A DNA stretch of 64,000 nucleotides from DATDFB01 sp035276475 (lineage in GTDB: Bacteria > Acidobacteriota > Thermoanaerobaculia > Gp7-AA8): positions 1 through 64,000 of the forward strand of contig DATELQ010000052.1 in NCBI GenBank assembly GCA_035276475.1, in the 5' to 3' direction. The position numbers and the translations under genes were made by a program. Shown in pieces: positions 7,069 to 16,275 of the stretch. Below the pieces are notes generated by a model. It was not told the DNA's origin and made no database searches. It worked only from the letters and a program-made list of their open reading frames with translations. How positions within the stretch are numbered: the stretch's first letter is position 1; every line of letters begins with the position of its first letter.

Positions 7069-9630
7069 GTGAAGAAGCTCCTGCTCTGGCTTGTCATCAT
7101 TCTCATTCTCATCGTCGCCGGTCTGGCGATCTACTCCCGTTTCCGCAAGCTCTTCCCCGAGCCCAACACGCAGAAAGACGAAGCGATGCTCGCCGGCCGC
7201 GACGCCAAGAGCATGCCGGGCGCGGACGAGGACTACTACCACGACATGGACTACGGCTTGACCAACAACGCCGAGGCCGTGCGCGCGGCGGTCGATCCGT
7301 ACATCCATGGCATCAGCGCCGCCGACGCCGTCAAAGCCGTCGCCATCGGCCGCAACAACTGGGTCGTCTGGACCGGCGGCAACGACCGCCTGTGGGACAA
7401 GCTCAACGCCTCGAGCGTCGGCAACCTCGACCTCCTGAAGACCATCTCCAACGCCGGCCCGTACACGCGCGACAACCGCTGGACGTGGTACGGCCTCGTC
7501 AACGAGCCGTGCTACAAGAAAAACACCGCGCCGCGCGCCGACCGCTGGGGCCTCGTCCTCGATGTCTGGGACGACGCCAACCCCGACTGCAAGACTCACG
7601 ATCCGTTCGAGAACGAGCAGAAGTACCCGGGCGTGAAGTACGGCGCGCGCGGCACCGGCAAGCTGGCCCTCGGCTCGTACTACGGCTACGGCACCGGCAT
7701 CGTCGGACTGCGCCTCTTCCCGAACCCTGCCTTCGACGAGAAGGCGCAGGCGGCGTGGGACGCGAAGCGCTACTACGACGACCCGAGCTACTACAACCGC
7801 GCCGACCTCGTGAAGCCGTACCGCGTCGGCATGTCGTGCGGCTTCTGCCACGTCGGCCCAAACCCGTCGAATCCTCCGGCCGATCCGGAGAACCCGAAGT
7901 GGGAGAACCTCAACAGCAATCCGGGCGCGCAGTACTTCTGGATCTCGCGCATCTTCATGTCGGACTACCACAACGTCCAGCAGAGCTTCGTCTGGCAGCT
8001 CTTCAACACCTCGCGTCCGGGCGCGCTCGACACCTCGCTCGTCTCCTCCGACGAGATCAACAACCCGCGCACCATGAACGCCATCTACAACCTGAAGGCG
8101 CGCGCGGAGATCGCCACGAAGTGGGGTGCCGAGAAGCTCGCCGGCGGTGGCCTCGACAACAAGCAGTTCAACGACTACGTCCCGCCGCTTTCGCAGCCCA
8201 CGCTGCTCACGGCGATGTGGGACAAGGGGACGAACACCGGCCTCACCACGCACGTGCTCAAGGATGGCGCCGACTCGGTCGGAGCCCTGGGCGCGTTGAA
8301 CCGCGTCTATCTCAACATCGGTCTCTTCAGCGAAGACTGGACGACGCACTTCATCCCGCTCATCGGCGGGCCGAAGACGAGCCCGATCGAGATCAAGTAC
8401 TGCCGCGCCGCGTCGAACTACTGGAACGCGAACGAGCTGCAGACGCCCTACACCGGCCTATTCTTCATGGTCACGGCGAAGCCCGACTACCTCGCCAAGG
8501 CGCCGGGCGGCTCGGCATTCATGGCCGACGCCGCGCTCGTCCCGCAGGGGAAAGTCGTCTTCGCCGAGCGCTGCGCGCGCTGCCACTCCAGCAAGCAGCC
8601 CGACAAAGTCTTCCAAACCTACTTCAAGGCGGGATGCATCGGCCCCGACTACCTGAAGTGCTGGAACGACTACTGGAACTACACGAAAACGCCGGAGTAC
8701 AAGGCGGCCATCACGGAGATCGTCAACAAGCCGGACTTCCTCGACGACAACTTCCTCTCCACCGAAGTGCGCGTACCGGTGACGCTCCTCGAGACCAACG
8801 CGTGCAGCCCGCTGGCCACCAACGCCATCCGCGGCGACATTTGGGACAACTTCTCCTCCGAGTCGTACAAGAACCTCCCCGCCGTCGGCAACGTCACGGT
8901 GCACGATCCTTACACCTACCAGCCGAAGGAGTACGCGATGCCGGCGGGCGGCCGCGGCTACACGCGCCCGGCGTCGCTCATCAGCCTCTGGTCCACCGCG
9001 CCGTTCCTGCAGAACAACAGCGTCGGCCACTTCGAGCCGAGCGGCTCGGTCAAGGACCGCATGAGCTCCTTCGACGACGCCATCCACCAGATGCTCTGGC
9101 CGGAGACGCGACTGGCGAACCCGGCAGGGGCGATGTTCGTGACGAAGTCGGGGAAGATGGCGCCGGGCTGGATCGACACGACCACGGAGCAGAGCCGCCT
9201 CAACGTCCCACGCGGCTATCTGCCGCCGCAGCTCGTCGCGGTCGGCACTCCGTTCCGCGGTCTCCTCGAGAAGTTCTTCCCCAACACCTTCAACAAGGAG
9301 GGGCTGAGCATCGGGCCGATCCCGAAGGGAACACCCATCAACCTGCTGTCGAACCTCAACGTCGGGCCGGACGGCTTCGACGCCACCGTCCCCGTCGTGA
9401 AGAAGATGATCAAGGCCTTCAAGTCGCTGCCGCCGAATGCGACGGACGAGCAGGTGCGCGCGACCTTCAAGCCGCTCGTGCCCGATATGCTGAGCGTCAG
9501 CAAGTGCACCGACTTCGTCGTCAACCGCGGCCACTACTTCGGCACCGACTTCCTGCCGGGGAGCGAAGGTGAGCCGGGCCTGACCGACGATCAGAAGAAG
9601 GCGCTCATCGCGTTCCTGAAGACGTTCTGA
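7069..9630 (+). CDS. large di-haem c-type cytochrome, RoxA-like/di-haem peroxidase-like
   Basis: An 853-residue exported protein: positively charged start (VKKLLLW), one hydrophobic segment to about residue 23 (uncleaved anchor or signal), then a long periplasmic region. Two CxxCH haem sites are visible: CGFCH at 257-261 and CARCH at 502-506. Conserved blocks such as YPGVKYGARGT, GSYYGYGTGIVGLRLFPNP and RPGALDTSLVS recall the rubber-oxygenase RoxA and di-haem cytochrome c peroxidase-like family, but the chain is longer than typical RoxA (about 680). Start GTG is set by AAGGAGG at 7055-7061. It is followed after 11 bases by a GMC oxidoreductase. Probable role: periplasmic oxidative chemistry or electron acceptance; substrate unknown. 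Confidence 0.8.
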   Translation: MKKLLLWLVIILILIVAGLAIYSRFRKLFPEPNTQKDEAMLAGRDAKSMPGADEDYYHDMDYGLTNNAEAVRAAVDPYIHGISAADAVKAVAIGRNNWVVWTGGNDRLWDKLNASSVGNLDLLKTISNAGPYTRDNRWTWYGLVNEPCYKKNTAPRADRWGLVLDVWDDANPDCKTHDPFENEQKYPGVKYGARGTGKLALGSYYGYGTGIVGLRLFPNPAFDEKAQAAWDAKRYYDDPSYYNRADLVKPYRVGMSCGFCHVGPNPSNPPADPENPKWENLNSNPGAQYFWISRIFMSDYHNVQQSFVWQLFNTSRPGALDTSLVSSDEINNPRTMNAIYNLKARAEIATKWGAEKLAGGGLDNKQFNDYVPPLSQPTLLTAMWDKGTNTGLTTHVLKDGADSVGALGALNRVYLNIGLFSEDWTTHFIPLIGGPKTSPIEIKYCRAASNYWNANELQTPYTGLFFMVTAKPDYLAKAPGGSAFMADAALVPQGKVVFAERCARCHSSKQPDKVFQTYFKAGCIGPDYLKCWNDYWNYTKTPEYKAAITEIVNKPDFLDDNFLSTEVRVPVTLLETNACSPLATNAIRGDIWDNFSSESYKNLPAVGNVTVHDPYTYQPKEYAMPAGGRGYTRPASLISLWSTAPFLQNNSVGHFEPSGSVKDRMSSFDDAIHQMLWPETRLANPAGAMFVTKSGKMAPGWIDTTTEQSRLNVPRGYLPPQLVAVGTPFRGLLEKFFPNTFNKEGLSIGPIPKGTPINLLSNLNVGPDGFDATVPVVKKMIKAFKSLPPNATDEQVRATFKPLVPDMLSVSKCTDFVVNRGHYFGTDFLPGSEGEPGLTDDQKKALIAFLKTF

Positions 9631-9641
9631 GGAGGGATCGG

Positions 9642-11501
9642 TTGGAAGAGCGGTCGTACGAATACATCGTCGTCGGATCGGGGGCGGGTGGCGGCACGGT
9701 CGCCGCCCGCCTCGCGGAGTACGGGCACACGGTGCTGCTGCTCGAAGCGGGCGGCGACCCGAAGAAGCTCTCCGGCGGCGACCCACCCTACCCGACCGAG
9801 AACCGTCTCCCCGACGACTACGACGTCCCCTGCTTCCACGCCTTCGCGTCAGAGAACGACGCCATGAAGTGGGACTTCTTCGTCCGGCATTACAAGGATG
9901 ACGCGCTGCAGCGGAAGGACCTGAAGGTCGTGGAGACGCCCGAGGGCCCGCGCATTCTCTACCCGCGCGCCGGCACCCTCGGCGGCTGCACCGCGCACAA
10001 CGCGCAGATCACCATCTACCCGCACAACAAAGACTGGGACGACATCGCCCAGCTCACCGGCGACCGCTCCTGGTCCGCCGGCAACATGCGCAAGTACTTC
10101 CAGCGCCTCGAGAACTGCCATCACCGCAAGATCTGGCGCTGGATCTACAACCTCACCCGCATCAATCCGACGCGGCACGGCTTTCGCGGCTGGCTCAATA
10201 CCGAAAAAGCCATTCCCGACGCGGCGGTCGAGGATGAAGACCTCGACAAGTTCCTCATCAAGTCGATCGCCGCCTGCGAGAAGAACCTCAACTCCCCCTT
10301 CATCGAGCGCCTGAAGTGGTCGCTCCTCGGCAAGGGCGACGCGAACGACTGGCGCCTCGTGCAGGAGGACTCGACCGGCATCCGCTACATCCCGCTGGCG
10401 ACGAACAACCACGCCCGCAACAGTCCGCGCGAGCGCGTGCTCGACGTGATGAAGCGGCATCCCGACAAACTCTTCGTCGAGCTCGAGGCCCTCGCGGCGC
10501 GCGTCCTCTTCGACGACACGAACAAGGCCACCGGCGTGGAGTATCTGAAGGGCGCGCGTCTGTACCGCGCGTCAAAGGACCCGAACGGCGGCGGTGTGCC
10601 GATGAGAGTCACCGCCACGCGCGAAGTCATCCTCGCCGGCGGCGTCTACAACTCCCCGCAGCTCCTCATGCTCTCGGGCATCGGCCCGCGCGAGCACCTC
10701 GCGCACTTCGGCATCGCCTGCCGGCACGACCTCCCCGCCGTCGGCACGAACCTCCAGGACCGCTACGAAGTCGGCGTCGTCAACCGCATGAGCTTCCCCG
10801 AGTGGTGGCTCCTCAAGGGCGCGAAGTTCCACGCCGGCGATCCGCAGTACAACGAGTGGAAGAACAAGCGCAACGGCGCCTACATCACCAACGGCGGCGT
10901 CGTCGCCGTCATCAAGAAGTCGTTCGACCAACGGCCGCTCCCCGACCTCTTCATCTTCGCCCTTCTCGGCAAGTTCTACGGCTACTTTCCCCAGTACTCG
11001 AAGCAGTTCCTCCCGCCGAACCTCAACTACCTCACCTGGTGCATCCTCAAGGCCCACACGCAGAACTGCGCCGGCACGGTAGGGCTGAAGTCCCCCGACC
11101 CGCGCGACACGCCCGACATCGACTTCTGCTACTTCCAGGAGGGGACCGACAAGGGCGAGCAGGACCTCGCCTCCGTTGTGGAGGGCGTGAACTTCGTCCG
11201 CTCCGTCACCGCGCCGCTGCGCAAGAAGGGCCTCATCGCCGAGGAGGAGCTGCCGGGCGAGCACGTCAAGACCCAGGCCGAGATCGCCGACTTCGTCAAG
11301 TACAACGCCTGGGGCCATCACGCTTCGTGCACCTGTCCGATCGGCCAGGTCGTCGACAAAGACTTCCAGGTCTACGGCACGCGCGGGCTGCGCATCGTCG
11401 ACGCATCGGTGTTCCCGAAGATCCCCGGGTTCTTCATCGTCAGTTCCGTCTACACCATCGGAGAGAAGGCCGCCGACGTCATTCACGAGGCTGCAAAATG
11501 A
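9642..11501 (+). CDS. GMC family FAD-dependent oxidoreductase
   Basis: A 619-residue flavoprotein of the glucose-methanol-choline family. It shows the N-terminal dinucleotide-binding motif VVGSGAGGGTVAARL (residues 10-24), LLLEAGGD, the flavin-contact segment GGCTAHNAQ, a second GMC signature (GGVYNSPQLLMLSGIGP) and the active-site pair His559-His560 in WGHHAS. The C-terminus has the typical RIVDASVFPKIPG. It oxidises an alcohol or related substrate and passes electrons to an acceptor, plausibly the adjacent cytochromes. TTG start with GGAGGG five bases upstream; its TGA overlaps the next ATG. No twin-arginine or Sec signal is visible, so its location relative to the exported cytochromes is unclear. 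Confidence 0.88.
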   Translation: MEERSYEYIVVGSGAGGGTVAARLAEYGHTVLLLEAGGDPKKLSGGDPPYPTENRLPDDYDVPCFHAFASENDAMKWDFFVRHYKDDALQRKDLKVVETPEGPRILYPRAGTLGGCTAHNAQITIYPHNKDWDDIAQLTGDRSWSAGNMRKYFQRLENCHHRKIWRWIYNLTRINPTRHGFRGWLNTEKAIPDAAVEDEDLDKFLIKSIAACEKNLNSPFIERLKWSLLGKGDANDWRLVQEDSTGIRYIPLATNNHARNSPRERVLDVMKRHPDKLFVELEALAARVLFDDTNKATGVEYLKGARLYRASKDPNGGGVPMRVTATREVILAGGVYNSPQLLMLSGIGPREHLAHFGIACRHDLPAVGTNLQDRYEVGVVNRMSFPEWWLLKGAKFHAGDPQYNEWKNKRNGAYITNGGVVAVIKKSFDQRPLPDLFIFALLGKFYGYFPQYSKQFLPPNLNYLTWCILKAHTQNCAGTVGLKSPDPRDTPDIDFCYFQEGTDKGEQDLASVVEGVNFVRSVTAPLRKKGLIAEEELPGEHVKTQAEIADFVKYNAWGHHASCTCPIGQVVDKDFQVYGTRGLRIVDASVFPKIPGFFIVSSVYTIGEKAADVIHEAAK

Positions 11502-12523
11502 GCAATTACGGCATCGAAGGCGTTGTCGACGACGACCGCCGCTACGCCGGCACGCGCTACGCCGAGGTACGCGACGCGATGTTCGCGAACCCGTACTCGC
11601 GTCCCTACCCGATCGCGCCGCTCACGCTGTGGAGTTTGCTGCGCGGCATCCTGCCGTTCGGCCAACCGTGGCACTTCCTCGCTGCCGCGCGCCGCACGGT
11701 CGCCTCGGAGGCCGAGCTCCGCTGGGGTCCGGACCGCAAAGGCTTTCGCCGCCTCCTCCACCCGAACGGCATCTGCATGACCGGCGTGTGGGAGATCACC
11801 GAGGAGACGCCGTACAGCGGCTACTTCCGGAAAGGGAGCCGCGCCCTCGTCATGGCGCGCTACTCGACGTCTGCGGAGACGCGGCGCGGCAACACGCGCT
11901 CCCTGGCGATGGTCGGCCGTGTCTACCCGACCACCGATCCGAACGATCCCCGCCCGCTGCGCAGCGCCAGCTTCATCACCCAGGAGGACATCGGCGGCGC
12001 CTACAGCCGGACGATCAACGAGGCCGTGCTGCGCAACGCCCCGAACGTCACCGCCTCGCGCCGCGGCTGGGGGGCGCCGGCGTTTGCCGTGACCGGACTC
12101 GTTCTCGGCATCGCTGACAAGAAGAACACCATCCGGCAGGTCTACGAGATCGCGGAGCTCGGGAAGCCCGACGGCGAGCCGACGCGCGCGCCGGAGTTCA
12201 TGCAGCTCCTCGTCTCGCCCGACCAGCCGGTGATACCAGGCGAGACCCTCGACGTCCGCGACGAGATCATGGCCCAGATCTACGAGACGGCGAAGCGGAG
12301 CCTGACCTTCCGCATCGAGACCTCGGATACCGGGGTCACGAAAGGACCCGGTTTCTACCAGCGACGCACGATCACCAACTGGCGGCAGATCGGAACCCTC
12401 ACGTTCGACGCCGCCGTCGCCTCGTACAACGGCGACCACGTCTTCCACGCGAACCACCCGCCGTGGCGGCGCGACCGCAACGATCCCTCGACTGCACACC
12501 GGCGGCGGCTGTCCGACCGCTGA
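11498..12523 (+). CDS. catalase-fold haem protein (catalase-like)
   Basis: A 341-residue protein translationally coupled to the GMC gene (ATGA). The block HPNGICMTGVWEIT followed by ALVMARYSTS aligns in kind with the catalase core (distal His, then the FxRFS region), and SFITQEDIGG resembles the mid-barrel. The C-terminal FDAAVASYNGDHVFHANHPPW fits short catalase-related proteins rather than classical catalases, which are about 480 residues or more. A typical proximal-Tyr motif (RxxxY) is not obvious. It could be a peroxide-using or hydroperoxide-processing haem enzyme working with the GMC and cytochrome partners. The family call is tentative. Confidence 0.6.
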   Translation: MSNYGIEGVVDDDRRYAGTRYAEVRDAMFANPYSRPYPIAPLTLWSLLRGILPFGQPWHFLAAARRTVASEAELRWGPDRKGFRRLLHPNGICMTGVWEITEETPYSGYFRKGSRALVMARYSTSAETRRGNTRSLAMVGRVYPTTDPNDPRPLRSASFITQEDIGGAYSRTINEAVLRNAPNVTASRRGWGAPAFAVTGLVLGIADKKNTIRQVYEIAELGKPDGEPTRAPEFMQLLVSPDQPVIPGETLDVRDEIMAQIYETAKRSLTFRIETSDTGVTKGPGFYQRRTITNWRQIGTLTFDAAVASYNGDHVFHANHPPWRRDRNDPSTAHRRRLSDR

Positions 12524-12594
12524 AACGAATCGTTCTTTGGCGTCACTAAATCTCGTGAAGGGAGGGTAGGGAAATGCCGTTCCCGCGCCACTCC

Positions 12595-12630
12595 TATACT
12601 GAATTCCGTCTCAAATCGGTCGAAGGAGGG
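12595..12630 (+). promoter_or_regulatory. leader of second cytochrome gene, TATACT and shared motif
   Basis: TATACT (12595-12600) resembles a -10 box. It is fused to the same GAATTCCGTC block and TCGGTCGAAGGAGG stretch that precedes the first cytochrome gene. No good -35 hexamer is seen. The duplicated leader suggests the two cytochrome genes share control. Confidence 0.5.
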
Positions 12631-12635
12631 TCACC

Positions 12636-15146
12636 TTGAAGAAGCTCTACTCATGGATTGTCCTCATCGCGGTCGTCATGGTCGGGCTCAGTTGCAAGCA
12701 CGTCCCCGGTCAGCCGCGGCCGAACACGCAGCAGGACGAAGCGATGCGCGCCGGGCGCTCGCCGGAGAGCCTCAAAGGCTCCGACGACGACTACCTCGGC
12801 GACATGGACAACGGCCTGACCCGGGACCCCGAGGCCGCGCGCCGGGAGATGATCCCCTACCTCGGCCCGAACGTCACCGGCGCCGAGGCCGTGCGCCACA
12901 TCGCCATCGGCCGGAACAACTGGATCGTCTGGACCGCCGGCAACGACGTCCTGTGGGACCGCCTGAACCGCGACAGCAAGGGCGCCCTCGACCTCCTCAA
13001 GACGGTCTCGAACCTTCCGAACTACAACCGCAGCAACCGCTGGAACTGGTACGGCCTGGTCAACGAGCCGTGCTACAAGAAGAACACCGAGCCGCGCGCC
13101 GACCGCTGGGGCCTCCGCCTCGACGTCCGCGACCCGAACTGCGCCCCCGACCCGTTCGAGAACGAGGCGAAATACCCGGGCGTGAAGATCGGCGCGCGCG
13201 GCAAGGGGAAGGTCGAAGTCGGCTCCTACTACGGCTACGGCACCGGCATCATGGGGCTGCGGCTCTTCCCGAATCCCGACTTCGACGAGAAGGCGCAGGC
13301 GGCGTGGGACCCGAAGCGCTATTACGAAGATAAGGACTACTACAGCCGCGCCGACCTCATTAAGCCGTACCGCGTCGGCATGTCGTGCGGCTTCTGCCAC
13401 GTCGGCCCGAACCCCTCGAACCCGCCGGCGGACCCGGAGAACCCGACCTTCGCGAACCTGAACGGCAACCCCGGCGCGCAGTACTTCTGGATCTCGCGCA
13501 TCTTCATGTTCGATCAGGATAAGTCGAGCTTCGTCTGGCAGCTCTTCAACACCTCGCGTCCGGGCGCGCTCGACACGTCGCTCGTCTCCTCCGACGAGAT
13601 CAACAACCCGCGCACCATGAACGCGGTCTACAACCTCCACGCGCGCCTGATGCTCGGGTACAAGTACGGCGCGGAGAAGCTCGCCGCCGGCGGCAGCGCG
13701 AACAACAAGCAGCTCAACGACTACGCCCCGCCGCTGACGGACCTGGTCAAGTCCTTCTATGACCCGAAGACGACCACGGCGTACACCACGCACGTCCTCA
13801 AGGACGGCGCGGACTCGGTCGGCGCCTTGGGCGCGCTCAACCGCGTCTACCTCAACATCGGTCTCTTCAGCGAGGACTGGATGACGCACTTCATCCCGCT
13901 CGTCGGCGGGCCGATCACCAGTCCGATCGAGATCGCCTACTGCCGCAAGGCCTCGAATTACTGGAACGCGAACGAGATGCAGACGCCCGACGTGGCCCTT
14001 TACTTCCTCGCCACAGCGAAGCCCGACTACCTCGCCAAGGCGCCGGGCCACGAGAAGTACCTCGCCGACGACTACCTCGTCCCCCGCGGCAAGGAAGTCT
14101 TCGCCGAGCGCTGCGCGCGCTGCCACTCCAGCAAATTGCCGGAGAAGGTCGCCACGAATTACATGAAGCCCGGCTGCATCGGCGCGAATTACCTGAAGTG
14201 CTGGGACGACTACTGGGCTTACACCAAGACCGCCGAGTTCAAGAACGAGATGAAGGAGATCGTCAGCCGGCCGGACTTCCTCGACGACAACTACCTCTCG
14301 ACAGAGTTCCGCGTCCCGGTGACGCTCATGGAGACCAACGCCTGCAGCCCGCTGGCGACGAACGCCCTCGCCGGCGACATCTGGGACAACTTCTCCTCGC
14401 AGTCGTACAAGGAGCTCCCCGCGGTCGGCACGATCACCGTGCACGACCCGTACACCTACGAGCCGAAGCAGTACACGATGCCCGGCGGCGGCCGCGGCTA
14501 CACGCGTCCGGCGTCGCTGATCAGCCTCTGGTCGACCGCGCCGTTCATGCAGAACAACAGCGTCGGTCCGTTCATGTGGACCGGCTCCGTCGCCGACCGT
14601 ATGACGTCGTTCGACGAGTCGATCAACCAGATGCTCTGGCCGGAGCGGCGCAAGTCGAACCCGCCGGGGGCGATGTTCGTGACGAAGTCCGGGAAGATGG
14701 CGCCGGGGTGGATCGACACGACCACCGAGCCGAGCTACCTCCGCCTCACGCCGGGCTATCTGAAGGGCGGTGAGCGCCTTCTGCTCAAGACGTTCTCCGA
14801 CTACTACGACGACACGAACGGCCTGGTTGTCGGCCCGATCCCGCAGGGAACGCCGATCAACCTCCTGGCAAACCTGAACGTCGACCCGCAGGGCTTCTCC
14901 GAGACGAAGTGGGTCGTGCTGAAAATGTTGAAGGCGCTGCCGAAGGGCGGACACCCGACCGAGGATGAGATGCGCACTGCGTTCAAGCCGCTCGTCCCCG
15001 ACATGCTCCGCGTCAGCAAGTGCACCGACTTCGTGGTCAACCGCGGCCACTACTTCGGCACCGACTTCCTCCCCTCCTCGGAAGGCGAGGCGGGGCTGAG
15101 CGACGCCGACAAGAACGCCCTTATCGCCTACCTCAAGCGCTTCTAG
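12636..15146 (+). CDS. large di-haem c-type cytochrome lipoprotein, paralogue of 7069-9630
   Basis: An 836-residue paralogue of the first cytochrome. The N-terminus is a lipoprotein signal (hydrophobic run ending VGLSC, Cys20), unlike the plain anchor of the paralogue. Haem sites CGFCH (251-255) and CARCH (493-497) are both kept, as are the RPGALDTSLVS and GRGYTRPASL blocks. The two proteins match over nearly the whole length, so this is a gene duplication around the GMC/catalase pair. The TTG start is fixed by CGAAGGAGGG 5-6 bases upstream. Likely attached to a membrane facing the periplasm, possibly as electron donor or acceptor partner of its paralogue. Confidence 0.8.
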   Translation: MKKLYSWIVLIAVVMVGLSCKHVPGQPRPNTQQDEAMRAGRSPESLKGSDDDYLGDMDNGLTRDPEAARREMIPYLGPNVTGAEAVRHIAIGRNNWIVWTAGNDVLWDRLNRDSKGALDLLKTVSNLPNYNRSNRWNWYGLVNEPCYKKNTEPRADRWGLRLDVRDPNCAPDPFENEAKYPGVKIGARGKGKVEVGSYYGYGTGIMGLRLFPNPDFDEKAQAAWDPKRYYEDKDYYSRADLIKPYRVGMSCGFCHVGPNPSNPPADPENPTFANLNGNPGAQYFWISRIFMFDQDKSSFVWQLFNTSRPGALDTSLVSSDEINNPRTMNAVYNLHARLMLGYKYGAEKLAAGGSANNKQLNDYAPPLTDLVKSFYDPKTTTAYTTHVLKDGADSVGALGALNRVYLNIGLFSEDWMTHFIPLVGGPITSPIEIAYCRKASNYWNANEMQTPDVALYFLATAKPDYLAKAPGHEKYLADDYLVPRGKEVFAERCARCHSSKLPEKVATNYMKPGCIGANYLKCWDDYWAYTKTAEFKNEMKEIVSRPDFLDDNYLSTEFRVPVTLMETNACSPLATNALAGDIWDNFSSQSYKELPAVGTITVHDPYTYEPKQYTMPGGGRGYTRPASLISLWSTAPFMQNNSVGPFMWTGSVADRMTSFDESINQMLWPERRKSNPPGAMFVTKSGKMAPGWIDTTTEPSYLRLTPGYLKGGERLLLKTFSDYYDDTNGLVVGPIPQGTPINLLANLNVDPQGFSETKWVVLKMLKALPKGGHPTEDEMRTAFKPLVPDMLRVSKCTDFVVNRGHYFGTDFLPSSEGEAGLSDADKNALIAYLKRF

Positions 15147-15155
15147 TTTCGCCGG

Positions 15156-15184
15156 CGGGTCGTGGGTCAGAACCCCACGACCCG
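15156..15184. repeat. inverted repeat between convergent genes
   Basis: A perfect 11-bp stem (CGGGTCGTGGG / CCCACGACCCG) with a 7-base loop lies where the plus-strand cytochrome gene and the minus-strand hupE-like gene meet; the stop of the latter is in the loop. It has no T-run on either strand, so it is at best a weak bidirectional terminator. Confidence 0.5.
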
Positions 15185-16222
15185 CTGCAGCGTCCAGAAC
15201 ACTCCGGTCGCGGCAATCATCATCGAGGCCGGCACGACGAAGCGCGGACGGTACCAGTCGCGCTGCCGGAACCAAGCCGCCACCAGCAGATAGGCGGTGA
15301 CGACGACGGCGAGCTGCGCGAGCTCGATGCCGACGTTGAAGCTGACGAGCGCCGGCACGAACTCGCCGCGCGGGAGCTGCAGCTCGCGCAGGACGCCGGC
15401 GAAGCCCATGCCGTGCAGCAGGCCGAAGGCGAAGACGACGGCGGGGCGCCACGGCTTGAGCTCCGTCGTGACGACGTTCTCGACGGCAACGTAGGCGATG
15501 GAGATGGCGATGAGCGGCTCGACGATGCGCGACGGCAGCGAGACGACGCCGTACATCGTCAGCCCAAGGGTGATGGAGTGCGCGATCGTGAACGCCGTGA
15601 CCTGCGTGAGGATCGGCCGCAGCCGCGTGGTCAGAAGAAAAATGCCGAGGATGAAAAGGATGTGGTCGAGCCCCCGCGGGAGGATGTGCTGAAAGCCGAG
15701 GACGAGGTACTGCTGGATCACGTGCGCCCGCGTCGGCGGCGCCGTTCGGGCGAGCGGTAGGGGCGCACAGCGTGCGCCCCCCTCGACCCAAATCGTCCTC
15801 TCATCGAGCGTCAGCGCATACGTCGCATACGTCAGCCCGTACTCAAAGGTGACCGTCCGCGCGTTCGCCGGCACCGCCCCCGTCGCGTTCAGCACGACAA
15901 ACGCCGGCCGGCTGACATCGGACGGGACCTCCAGCGCCGCAATCGCGACGTGCGCCGGCGAGGCCACGCCATCGAACCGCACGTCGATCTCCCGCCCCAC
16001 CCCTGGCAACAGCGGCGTGAGCCTCGCCCGCAGCGCCGCCGCGTCGAGCGCGCCGCTGCGCGGCTGCCCGGCGGCCACTTCGAGCTTATTGAGGAGCGAC
16101 AGCGGCGCCGTCGTGATCGTCGCCGTCCAGGTCTGCCCCACGGACAGCCGCACCTGCGTCGTCCCGATCTCGTGCGCCTGCGCGGCGCCGGCGATCAGGA
16201 GCAGCAGCAGGAATCGCTTCAC
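15167..16222 (-). CDS. HupE/UreJ-type membrane protein
   Basis: A 351-residue protein with a signal peptide (VKRFLLLLLIAGAAQA) and an N-terminal His-Glu after cleavage. It has a ~150-residue extracytoplasmic domain and then about seven membrane helices. The transmembrane part carries the HupE/UreJ signature blocks GLDHILFILGIFLL, FTIAHSITL and FGLLHGMGFA, whose His and Asp residues suggest metal (Ni/Co-type) transport. The GTG start is chosen because it gives a clean signal peptide; an upstream ATG at 16261 is possible. In the middle, VEGGARCAPLPLA is encoded by a GC-rich palindrome (15760-15780) that looks like an inserted repeat. Divergent from the amine oxidase gene. Confidence 0.8.
   Translation of the reverse strand: MKRFLLLLLIAGAAQAHEIGTTQVRLSVGQTWTATITTAPLSLLNKLEVAAGQPRSGALDAAALRARLTPLLPGVGREIDVRFDGVASPAHVAIAALEVPSDVSRPAFVVLNATGAVPANARTVTFEYGLTYATYALTLDERTIWVEGGARCAPLPLARTAPPTRAHVIQQYLVLGFQHILPRGLDHILFILGIFLLTTRLRPILTQVTAFTIAHSITLGLTMYGVVSLPSRIVEPLIAISIAYVAVENVVTTELKPWRPAVVFAFGLLHGMGFAGVLRELQLPRGEFVPALVSFNVGIELAQLAVVVTAYLLVAAWFRQRDWYRPRFVVPASMMIAATGVFWTLQRVVGF
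15760..15780. repeat. REP-like palindrome inside the hupE-like gene
   Basis: GGGGCGCAC-AGC-GTGCGCCCC, a perfect 9-bp stem preceded by TA. The same core, in the opposite orientation, lies at 54813-54832 at the end of the DUF885 gene. A copy within coding sequence adds a few residues without breaking the frame. Confidence 0.55.
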
Positions 16223-16275
16223 GCCAGATATACGGTGGCAACGGCGGAACTGGATTCGCATTACATTCGAGCCGT

